Below, piece after piece: positions 1 to 5,765 of a stretch of DNA of 6,029 nt (positions are counted from its first letter, which is position 1; every line of letters starts with the position of its first letter). Source of the stretch: Spirochaetota bacterium (GTDB taxonomy: Bacteria; Spirochaetota; Spirochaetia; Treponematales; Rectinemataceae); contig JAEZSM010000108.1 in NCBI GenBank assembly GCA_023421875.1, forward strand, positions 1-6,029, read 5' to 3'. The translations under genes were made by a program, and so were the position numbers. Under the pieces are notes generated by a model. That model searched no databases. It saw nothing but the letters and a program-made list of their open reading frames with translations, and was not told the DNA's origin.

Positions 1-954
1 GGCGGAGCCCTGATTCACCAACACCACCATAGGAAGCTGCGCAGGCAAGGCCAGGGCTTTATCGGCTGTGTACTCGAAGTTTTCCTGGGGATTTCTGCCC
101 TTGGTCGAGACAATTACTCCCGAATCCATGAAGAGGTCGCTCACATCCACCACCGAGCTTAAAAGACCGCCGGGGTTAGAGCGGACATCCACGATGAGAT
201 ATGCGGCGCCCGCTTTCTGGAGTTCCCCGAGAGCTTCTTTCACCCGATCGACAGTCTGGGGCATCCATTCGATGATGCGGAGGTAGGCTATGCGCTTGCC
301 CTCCCTGTCGATGATTCCGGTCTTGATCGCAGGAATTTCTATTGTCGCCCTTGTGAATTCCAGATCGAACTCATAGCTGCGCCCCCTTCGGAAGCTCAGC
401 CTTACCGTCGATCCCGCAGGGCCCCGAATGCGCGCCGAGGCCTCGTCCACGCTCAGTTCGGCCGTGTTCTGTCCATCAATTTTTATGATCAGATCTCCAG
501 GAAGGACCCCGGCCTGCCACGCGGGAGTATCCTCGATGGGCGACACAACCTCTACGTACACCGGCTCACCATCGGCCGATCCCTGCTCCTGAACGGGCTT
601 GGATATGTAGAGGCCGACCCCCGCATAGGTTCCGTCGGTTTCCCGCATCAGATCGGAGAGCATGGGCTCGTCGAGGAAGATAGAGTGGGGGTCCCCGAGA
701 ATGTCGAACATTCCCTTCATGGCACCCTCGTAAAGGAGGGCAGGATCCACCTCATCCACATAATTCTGGAGAATGAACTGGTAAATATTCTGGAGAAGCT
801 GGGAGTAGCGGCGTCCGTCGTCGGAGCTCGACGAGGCGGACTGGGCCGAGACATCGGGCACTGCGACAGCCAAAAAACAGACGGCTACGGCGATGAGCCC
901 GGCAAAACTCCAAAGCAGGGCAGAGGAACGCCGCGGATTTTGAAACAGTCTCAT
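1..954 (-). CDS. S41 family carboxyl-terminal processing protease with PDZ domain (partial, C-terminus beyond left edge)
   Basis: My reading of the minus strand gives 318 residues open through base 1. A hydrophobic segment at residues 13-32, after a short basic N-terminus (NPRR), is a signal peptide or membrane anchor. VSA-QS at 35-39 is a possible signal peptidase I site. Residues 50-100 form the helical N-terminal region of the family, including GDPHSIFL at 87-94. A PDZ domain spans about 105-190, with its GVGL carboxylate-binding loop at 112-115 and the typical SPIEDTPAWQAGVLPGD stretch. The start of the peptidase core follows, with DVRSNPGGLL at 256-265 matching the family DxRxNPGG motif. 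The window ends in VLVNQGSA. In Prc/CtpA proteins the next residue (GSA-S-A-S-E) is the catalytic Ser, so Ser and Lys lie outside. The product should act in the periplasm, cutting exported proteins near their C-termini. The start at 954 gives a clean signal sequence, and the next in-frame Met is residue 79. Paralogue identity (CtpA, CtpB or Prc) cannot be assigned, so no symbol is given. Confidence 0.93.
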   Translation of the reverse strand, partial: MRLFQNPRRSSALLWSFAGLIAVAVCFLAVAVPDVSAQSASSSSDDGRRYSQLLQNIYQFILQNYVDEVDPALLYEGAMKGMFDILGDPHSIFLDEPMLSDLMRETDGTYAGVGLYISKPVQEQGSADGEPVYVEVVSPIEDTPAWQAGVLPGDLIIKIDGQNTAELSVDEASARIRGPAGSTVRLSFRRGRSYEFDLEFTRATIEIPAIKTGIIDREGKRIAYLRIIEWMPQTVDRVKEALGELQKAGAAYLIVDVRSNPGGLLSSVVDVSDLFMDSGVIVSTKGRNPQENFEYTADKALALPAQLPMVVLVNQGSA

Positions 955-964
955 TGCATGAACA

Positions 965-969
965 TCCTT
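965..969 (-). promoter_or_regulatory. Ribosome binding site of the S41 protease gene
   Basis: AAGGA on the minus strand lies 10 bases before the protease ATG (954-952). It lies only 5 bases before an out-of-frame ATG at 959-957, which starts a two-codon frame (ATG CAA TGA) whose stop overlaps the protease start. The site supports the chosen start, but its spacing is on the long side for it. Confidence 0.5.
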
Positions 970-1018
970 GTCATAAACTAAAAGCCGGCTAAAGACCTGT
1001 TCACACCAGCATATCGAT

Positions 1019-1047
1019 AGTATAGCGCAAACCGACAGCCGAGTGAA
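1019..1047 (-). promoter_or_regulatory. Sigma70-like promoter for the S41 protease gene
   Basis: On the minus strand the -35 box TTCACT (1047-1042, 4 of 6 matches to TTGACA) is followed by a 17-base spacer and the -10 box TATACT (1024-1019, 5 of 6 matches to TATAAT). Transcription would start near 1012, leaving an untranslated leader of roughly 55-60 bases before the ATG at 954. An 8-base palindrome, TATCGATA (1012-1019), covers the end of the -10 box and the start region. Spacing and box quality make this the best promoter in the window, but it is predicted from sequence alone. Confidence 0.6.
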
Positions 1048-1097
1048 CACGACTGCCTTCCCGTAACCGCAATCGCAAAGCTTCGAACCGGCCTCTA

Positions 1098-1127
1098 TTG
1101 ACCCGAACGCTCACGCCTCACTAGACT
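1098..1127 (+). promoter_or_regulatory. Candidate sigma70-like promoter for the membrane protein-lgt-nadE operon
   Basis: TTGACC (1098-1103, 5 of 6 matches to the -35 consensus) is followed by an 18-base spacer and TAGACT (1122-1127, 4 of 6 matches to the -10 consensus). It is the only reasonable plus-strand pair I found in the intergenic region. The predicted transcription start, about 1133-1135, lies within a few bases of the ATG at 1137, so the transcript would be almost leaderless. The -10 box is weak, so the true promoter could lie elsewhere in 955-1136. Confidence 0.4.
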
Positions 1128-1136
1128 GAAGTCCGT

Positions 1137-1652
1137 ATGAAAAAGGCAAGGTACCTGGCCGCCGGAATCGCAGCCCTCGCAAAGCCCTTTTTTCTTGCCG
1201 GCCTGGCGGCCGGCATCCAGCTGAGTGACGGAGCCCAGCTCTCGATTCCCTTTCTGCGGTATCTTTTGCTGCCCCAGGCTATCCCTGCCCTCTGTCTCTT
1301 TTTTCTCTGGTACGATGAATCCCGCTACCTGGCCTTTAGACCCTTGGCCGCCCTGCTGGCGCTCTCTTCAGCAGCCCTGCTCGTTGCGGCCGTTTTTTCG
1401 GCGGCTGACAATCTTCAGATGCTCGTGCTTGCGGTACGGAATGCCCAGGGCTTGCTCAGGTTGCTTCTCTGCGCAGCGGGAACCTTGGCGATCGACCTTC
1501 TCTCCCTTTTTGTCCTTCTGCCCGATGGAGGACGAAAAAAGCAGAACCCCCGGGATGCCGGTTCAGTCTTGCATGCCGCCGGGGCCTCAGTGTCCGCAAC
1601 CGCCATCGACAGCCCCAGTGTATCGAGCCACCCTGACTATAAGGAGCCATGA
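1137..1652 (+). CDS. Hypothetical membrane protein, four predicted TM segments, translationally coupled to lgt
   Basis: I do not recognise a family for this 171-residue protein. It begins with a basic MKKAR. It has about four hydrophobic segments, near residues 7-28, 38-58, 68-90 and 106-128, joined by short loops such as the acidic/aromatic YDESRY at 59-64. A polar tail from about 130 to 171 (GGRKKQNPRD, then Ser/Ala-rich) carries no visible motif. The inside-positive pattern suggests both ends face the cytoplasm. Reasons to believe it is real: the frame gives a coherent membrane protein, and its TGA (1650-1652) overlaps the lgt ATG at 1649 in an ATGA junction. Its last codons also contain the lgt Shine-Dalgarno (AAGGAG, 1641-1646), so translation of the two genes is probably coupled. 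The ATG at 1137 has only a weak GAAG (1128-1131) upstream, but no later in-frame start would keep the first helices. A role linked to Lgt or membrane lipids is only a guess from position. Confidence 0.75.
   Translation: MKKARYLAAGIAALAKPFFLAGLAAGIQLSDGAQLSIPFLRYLLLPQAIPALCLFFLWYDESRYLAFRPLAALLALSSAALLVAAVFSAADNLQMLVLAVRNAQGLLRLLLCAAGTLAIDLLSLFVLLPDGGRKKQNPRDAGSVLHAAGASVSATAIDSPSVSSHPDYKEP
1641..1646 (+). promoter_or_regulatory. lgt ribosome binding site inside the end of the upstream gene
   Basis: AAGGAG lies within the last codons (K-E) of the upstream membrane protein gene. Three in-frame ATGs follow at 1649, 1652 and 1661, with spacings of 2, 5 and 14 bases. The 5-base spacing favours 1652 as the true lgt start. 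1649 is too close and 1661 rather far. Confidence 0.7.
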
Positions 1653-2662
1653 TGCCAGCGATGATCGAGTTCCCCTCCTGGATCAAGCCGGAGATCATCC
1701 CCGGCCTGCCGTTCCGCTGGTACGGCCTCATGTATGTCTTTGCCTTCGGCACGACCTGGCTGCTCTTCCGCAGGGAGGCTAAACGCCTGGACAAGCCCTG
1801 GTCAGAGGATTTATCGGCCAATTTCTTTCTCTGGGCCATTGTGGGAATTCTCTTGGGCGGCAGGCTGGCAGGAACCCTCATCTACGAGCCTACCGACTAT
1901 TATTGGCGCCGTCCCTGGTTCATCCTCTGGCCCTTCGACCAGACAGGAAGATTTGTCGGTTTCCAGGGCATGTCCTTCCACGGAGGCTTCGTCGGCCTAG
2001 TGGCATCCACCCTCATCTGGGCCAAGGCACAGAAGCAGCGATGGCTGGAATGGGCTGACCTCATAGCACTGTCGGTGCCCCTGGGCTACACCTTCGGTAG
2101 GCTGGGCAACTTTATTAACGGCGAACTCTGGGGCAAGGTCACCCAACTGCCCTGGGGCATCGTATTCCCCTATGCCGAGCGCTTTTCCGCCCGGGAACCC
2201 TGGGTGCAGGAATTCGCCGCCCGAGTGGGAATAAGCCTCTCGTCCATGAACGACATAGTAAATCTGCCCCGGCATCCCTCCCAGCTCTACGAAGCCCTCT
2301 TCGAGGGAATTCTCCTCTGGGCCCTCCTCTGGTTCGTGCTGCGCAAACGCCGGCGTTTCGAAGGCCAGGCGGTGAGCTTGTACATCATCGGCTACGGTAC
2401 AGCCCGGTTTTTTATCGAATACCTTCGGGAGCCCGATTCCGGCTTGGGCTACATCATCAAGCTCGGCAATCCCAGCGCCCCCACCTACACGTTCACCACT
2501 CTCCTGAATTTTTCCATGGGCCAGCTATTGAGTTTTTTCATGGTCCTCGCAGGATTCATCTTTCTGTTCGTTTTCCGCCGCAGAGGCGAGCGCATAGCTC
2601 TGGAAAGCCTAAAGACAAGCCGGAAGTTTTCGTCCAGAAAGTTGCGGAAGAGAATAAAATAA
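1652..2662 (+). CDS. lgt: Phosphatidylglycerol--prolipoprotein diacylglyceryl transferase Lgt
   Basis: Lgt moves a diacylglyceryl group from phosphatidylglycerol to the lipobox cysteine of prolipoproteins in the cytoplasmic membrane, the first step of lipoprotein maturation. This 336-residue protein (counted from 1652) has the family's multi-helix layout. It carries RWYGLMY at about 22-28 and an HGG motif with His110 in SFHGGFVG. The Lgt signature GRLGNFINGELWG lies at 149-161, where the Arg, Asn and Glu correspond to essential E. coli residues. It also has RHPSQLYEALFEG at about 207-219 and GYGTARFFIEYLREPD at 247-262, whose Arg252 and Glu256 match essential E. coli positions. Relative to E. 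coli Lgt (about 290 aa) it has an insert after LREPD (roughly 262-283) and a basic C-terminal tail from about 309 (RRRGER...KLRKRIK). The start at 1652 is preferred by Shine-Dalgarno spacing, and 1649 is possible. It overlaps the upstream gene and is followed closely by nadE. The whole active-site set is present, so it should be functional. Confidence 0.97.
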   Translation: MPAMIEFPSWIKPEIIPGLPFRWYGLMYVFAFGTTWLLFRREAKRLDKPWSEDLSANFFLWAIVGILLGGRLAGTLIYEPTDYYWRRPWFILWPFDQTGRFVGFQGMSFHGGFVGLVASTLIWAKAQKQRWLEWADLIALSVPLGYTFGRLGNFINGELWGKVTQLPWGIVFPYAERFSAREPWVQEFAARVGISLSSMNDIVNLPRHPSQLYEALFEGILLWALLWFVLRKRRRFEGQAVSLYIIGYGTARFFIEYLREPDSGLGYIIKLGNPSAPTYTFTTLLNFSMGQLLSFFMVLAGFIFLFVFRRRGERIALESLKTSRKFSSRKLRKRIK

Positions 2663-2667
2663 GGGGG
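2661..2667 (+). promoter_or_regulatory. nadE ribosome binding site
   Basis: The purine run AAGGGGG begins inside the lgt stop codon (TAA, 2660-2662) and ends 5 bases before the ATG at 2673. No promoter fits in the 10-base gap, so nadE is probably translated from the lgt transcript. Confidence 0.6.
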
Positions 2668-2672
2668 CCGGA

Positions 2673-4409
2673 ATGATCATATGCCTTGCGCAGATGGATT
2701 CCGTGATCGGGGATTTTTCGGGGAACGCGGCTCGAATCGTGGCCATGACAAAGGCTGCGCTAGCCCAGGACGGCGCTTCTGCCGGCAGCGACCTTGTCGT
2801 CTTTCCAGAGCTCTCGCTCTGCGGCTATCCCCCCATGGACCTCCTGGACCAGGAGGCCTTCGTGGAAGGCTCACTAAAGGCGCTGCGCCTTCTTCAAAAA
2901 GAACTGCCCGCCGAGGTCGCCGTGGCTGTAGGCTATGTCGACAAAAACCGCGACGCCTCCGGCCGTGCCCTGGTAAACGCCATGTCGGTGATCTCGGGCG
3001 GAAAAATCGTCTTTACCCAGGAAAAAACCCTGCTACCCACCTACGATGTCTTTGACGAAGCCAGGTATTTCGAGCCCGCCAAGACGAGAAAAGCCTATAC
3101 CCACCCCAAGGGGAGGATCGGCTTCGCCATCTGCGAGGATTTCTGGTGGGAATCCCCGCCTAACCCCTCGTTCAAATACACGGTGGATCCGGTCAAGGAA
3201 CTGCTGGATCTCAACCTGGACCTTCTCGTCGTGCCGTCGGCCTCACCCTTCGTCAAAGGCAAGCTCGAGACAAGGCTCCGCCTGGCCCGGAGCAAGGCCA
3301 GGGAGGGGGGCATCCCTGTCCTGTATTGCAATGCCGTGGGTTCCAACGACTCCCTGGTCTTCGACGGTAGATCCTTTGTGGTCAACCCCAAAGGCAAGCC
3401 CCTGGCCTTCTGCGGCTGGGACGAGTCCTTCCTTGTCTTCGATTCCGAAACAATGAAGACCGCGGGCTGCGCCCAGGCAATTCCCTACATGGCTGAAAAA
3501 GAAAGGCCCGACACTCCGAGCACAGTGGCCGACAAGAACCCCTCCATCGAAGAACTGCACAGGGCCCTTGTCGTGGGCATACAGGGCTATATGGGCAAGT
3601 CGGGCTTTACCAAGGCCTGCTTGGGCCTTTCGGGGGGCATCGATTCGGCCATCGTGGCAGCCCTGGCAGCCGAAGCCCTGGGGGCGGAGAATGTCCAATG
3701 CATCGCCATGCCCAGCCGCTTTTCCAGCGAAGGCTCTATAAACGATTCGGTGGAACTCTGCCGCAGACTCGGCATGAGGCTGGAGCGTCTTTCCATCGAA
3801 ACGCCCTTCAAAGCGTACCTGGATCTTCTGGCCCAGCCCTTCGCAGGCCTTTCCTTCGACCTGGCCGAAGAAAACCTCCAGGCCCGCATACGGGGAGCCC
3901 TCCTGATGGCCTGGTCCAACAAGTTCAACGCGCTACTGCTCACCACGGGCAACAAGAGCGAGTTGGCGGTGGGCTACTGTACCCTTTACGGCGACATGTG
4001 CGGAGCCCTGGCCCCCATAGGCGATCTGTACAAAACCGAAGTCTACGATCTGGCAAGGCACCTGAACACTCTGGCAAAGGCCGAAGGTAGACCTGAGCCC
4101 ATTCCCCTGCCTATCATCGAAAAGGCGCCCAGCGCCGAGCTGCGCCAGGACCAGAAGGACCAGGACAGCCTGCCTCCCTACGAGATCCTGGACGGGATGC
4201 TCAGACTCTATATCGAGGAGAACGCCTCACTGGATACTATCATGGCGGCGGGTTTCGACAGGGAACTGGCTTCCAAGGTCCTGGCCCTGGTGGCGAGAGC
4301 GGAGTACAAGCGCCGTCAGGCCGCCCCGGTGATCAAGGTGTCCAAACGGGCTTTCGGCATAGGACGAAGGCTGCCCCTAACCCGGCAGATCCACGAGACC
4401 AGGGTATAG
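2673..4409 (+). CDS. nadE: Glutamine-dependent NAD+ synthetase (nitrilase + NAD synthase domains)
   Basis: This cytosolic enzyme makes NAD+ from deamido-NAD+ (nicotinic acid adenine dinucleotide), ATP and glutamine, the last step of NAD synthesis. The 578-residue protein has the two-domain layout of the glutamine-using class. The N-terminal nitrilase-type glutaminase (about 1-270) shows the Glu-Lys-Cys triad: Glu46 in VVFPELSLCGYPP, Lys118 in EKTLLPTYDVFDE and Cys154 in GFAICEDFWWE. The synthetase domain (about 290-578) has the ATP-binding loop LGLSGGIDSA (317-326), GNKSELAVGY (426-435) and GDLYKTEVYDLA (450-461). It also has the acid-rich PSAELRQDQKDQDSLPPYE (486-504) seen in these enzymes. 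Its length is normal and no key residue is missing, so it can take ammonia from glutamine rather than needing free ammonia. The ATG at 2673 has AAGGGGG 5 bases upstream and opens with the expected beta strand (MIICLAQMDSVIGD). It ends 14 bases from the convergent GDPD gene. Confidence 0.97.
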   Translation: MIICLAQMDSVIGDFSGNAARIVAMTKAALAQDGASAGSDLVVFPELSLCGYPPMDLLDQEAFVEGSLKALRLLQKELPAEVAVAVGYVDKNRDASGRALVNAMSVISGGKIVFTQEKTLLPTYDVFDEARYFEPAKTRKAYTHPKGRIGFAICEDFWWESPPNPSFKYTVDPVKELLDLNLDLLVVPSASPFVKGKLETRLRLARSKAREGGIPVLYCNAVGSNDSLVFDGRSFVVNPKGKPLAFCGWDESFLVFDSETMKTAGCAQAIPYMAEKERPDTPSTVADKNPSIEELHRALVVGIQGYMGKSGFTKACLGLSGGIDSAIVAALAAEALGAENVQCIAMPSRFSSEGSINDSVELCRRLGMRLERLSIETPFKAYLDLLAQPFAGLSFDLAEENLQARIRGALLMAWSNKFNALLLTTGNKSELAVGYCTLYGDMCGALAPIGDLYKTEVYDLARHLNTLAKAEGRPEPIPLPIIEKAPSAELRQDQKDQDSLPPYEILDGMLRLYIEENASLDTIMAAGFDRELASKVLALVARAEYKRRQAAPVIKVSKRAFGIGRRLPLTRQIHETRV

Positions 4410-4423
4410 GGCGGGTTTCTAGC

Positions 4424-5233
4424 TCAGCCCCCCACTTCCCGGGCTCGCCTCCAGCCCGAAAGTTCCTGGGGCTTGTTGGATATAATCCCTATGGCGCCCG
4501 CGGCCAGCACCCTCGCCTCATCCTTTTCCGTATCGACAGTCCAGGGGAGAATCGGCCGCCTTAAGCTCTGGAAGAGCCGCGATCCTCCAACCAACCCATG
4601 CTCGGGCTTCAAGAGATCGGCGGCGGCTATCCAGCGCCCCTCACCCCGCCGCAGATACCAATAGAGCTCCTCCGAGCGGCTCCAGATGATTGCCGTAGGT
4701 ACTTCTGGTAATAAAGCCTTGAACCGCCGCAGACTCAAAGGATTGAAGGACGAGACTATGCAGCGGTCTTTCATGCCATGGCGCTTGAGCAGGTCGGCAA
4801 GCAGCGCCTCCAGACCCGAATCCTTCAGGCTCCTGCTCTTGATCTCTATATCGAAATACATCGCTGCGCCCAATGCCTCCAGCACCGTCTCCAGCAGCGG
4901 CATCCGCTGGGAGGCGAAGGAGGGATCCTTCCAGGTACCAATGTCCAGGCCTGCCAGCAGGGCATAGTCCGAAGCCTCTATGGACAGGCCGTTGGAGCCA
5001 GCGCCAAAGTCCAGATCCCGCGTTGCCCCTGAAACGATCCGATTTGTCGTATCGTCATGGAATACGACCAGGCGGCGGTCTGTGGTCAGGTGTATGTCCA
5101 GTTCGATGCCGGGGATGCCCGCCTCTTTTGCCGCCCCGAAGGCGGCCATGCTGTTTTCTGGATACAGCGAAGAAAGCCCCCGGTGGGCGAATACCAGGGG
5201 ACGGGCAAATCCGGGAAGTATGGCCGCTCTCAT
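4424..5233 (-). CDS. Glycerophosphodiester phosphodiesterase (GDPD family, cytosolic type)
   Basis: This enzyme hydrolyses glycerophosphodiesters, released when phospholipids are deacylated, to sn-glycerol-3-phosphate and an alcohol, using a divalent metal. The 269-residue TIM-barrel protein starts with FAHRGLSSLYPENS (15-28), holding the HRG and PEN motifs: His17, Arg18, Glu26, Asn27. IELDIH (43-48) supplies metal ligands Glu44 and Asp46, and VFHDDTTNR (57-65) supplies the second catalytic His59. FDIEIK (127-132) gives Glu130 and Lys132. The C-terminal barrel strands are SSFNP (161-165), PWTVD (230-234) and GIISNKP (249-255), the last in place of the commoner GIITDxP. No signal peptide is visible, so it resembles cytosolic UgpQ-type enzymes more than periplasmic GlpQ. 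AAGG lies 8 bases upstream of the ATG at 5233. The gene follows the coiled-coil gene after 28 bases and is the last of its operon. Substrate range cannot be read from sequence. Confidence 0.95.
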   Translation of the reverse strand: MRAAILPGFARPLVFAHRGLSSLYPENSMAAFGAAKEAGIPGIELDIHLTTDRRLVVFHDDTTNRIVSGATRDLDFGAGSNGLSIEASDYALLAGLDIGTWKDPSFASQRMPLLETVLEALGAAMYFDIEIKSRSLKDSGLEALLADLLKRHGMKDRCIVSSFNPLSLRRFKALLPEVPTAIIWSRSEELYWYLRRGEGRWIAAADLLKPEHGLVGGSRLFQSLRRPILPWTVDTEKDEARVLAAGAIGIISNKPQELSGWRRAREVGG

Positions 5234-5261
5234 CGCATAAGCCTTGCAAAACGCCGAATCT

Positions 5262-5765
5262 TCACGGCTGGCTGCCCTTCGGTGTGGAACCGGATGAACC
5301 GCCTAAGCCCATTTTACGCTTCAGTTTTTCCAGCGGATCATGAGCTTCAGCCTTGTCCTCCAAGGCTTTGAACTCATCCTCCAGCTTGGCGGCCGGCATG
5401 CCCTGATCCTCGCCCAGGATCAGGGAAAGCTCCGCCTGGAGAAGATCGGGATCGATGCTCCGTTTCCTGGCCTTTATGGCAGGCAGCGCCTCCCTGATCC
5501 TGGCTACGTCCAGCTTCAGTCCGTCCCGGGCGGCGACAATCCCCGAAAGCGAGGTTTCAATCCGATGCAGCTGCTCCCTCGCACCCTGGGCGAGTTCCCC
5601 GAGGCCCTTCCCTTCGGCAAGCTTTACCCTGGAATCCCAGAGCTGACGATCCTTTTCCAGGGCTTCGATATCCTTGTCATGACGCTTTATGTCAGTGGTG
5701 TAGGCAAGAAGCAACTCCATGGCTCCTGCTTCATCCAGTTTTGAAAGCTCTTCGAGACTGATCAT
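5262..5765 (-). CDS. Hypothetical coiled-coil protein
   Basis: I do not recognise a family. The 167-residue protein is highly charged, lacks cysteine, and has neither a signal peptide nor membrane segments, so it is probably cytosolic. Residues 1-25 form a short amphipathic start (SLEELSKLDEAGAMELLLAY). Residues about 26-50 (KRHDKDIEALEKDRQLWDSR) and 57-100 have heptad-like spacing and look like two antiparallel coiled-coil helices broken by the Gly-containing EGKGLGE. A proline at 95 and DPDLLQAELSLILGED (105-120) mark a break before another charged helix (about 126-150). This ends in DPLEKLKRKMGLGG and a disordered Ser/Gly/Pro tail. The layout recalls hairpin adaptor or PspA-like helical proteins, but I see no defining motif. 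The ATG at 5765 overlaps the upstream thioesterase stop by 4 bases and has a strong Shine-Dalgarno (5771-5779). The reading is therefore secure even though the function is unknown. Confidence 0.82.
   Translation of the reverse strand: MISLEELSKLDEAGAMELLLAYTTDIKRHDKDIEALEKDRQLWDSRVKLAEGKGLGELAQGAREQLHRIETSLSGIVAARDGLKLDVARIREALPAIKARKRSIDPDLLQAELSLILGEDQGMPAAKLEDEFKALEDKAEAHDPLEKLKRKMGLGGSSGSTPKGSQP

Larger units (their letters stand above)
955..1136. other. Divergent intergenic region
   Basis: These 182 bases separate the left-facing protease gene from the right-facing membrane protein-lgt-nadE operon. I see one promoter candidate in each direction, about 50 bases apart (1019-1047 minus, 1098-1127 plus). 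There are two 8-base palindromes, AGCCGGCT (983-990) in the protease leader and TATCGATA (1012-1019) at its predicted transcription start. I see no terminator, tRNA or riboswitch-like fold. No reading frame of note lies wholly within it. Confidence 0.6.

Noticed and set aside
685..981. 98-codon plus-strand frame antisense to the protease N-terminus
   Set aside because: The minus-strand reading gives a signal peptide, PDZ domain and S41 motifs, and this frame has no such features.
1225..1782. Long open frame (185 codons) on the plus strand spanning the end of the membrane protein gene and the start of lgt
   Set aside because: It crosses two better-supported genes in another frame, has a Pro/Ser/Arg/Cys-rich composition typical of a shifted GC-rich frame, and has no plausible domain.
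1456..1881. 141-codon open frame on the minus strand opposite the membrane protein and lgt
   Set aside because: It is antisense to lgt, whose identity is certain, and has low-complexity basic composition with no recognisable motif.
4409..4431. Possible bidirectional terminator: GGGC (4409-4412) could pair with GCCC (4428-4431)
   Set aside because: A 4-base stem with a long loop and no T-run on either strand is too weak to call.
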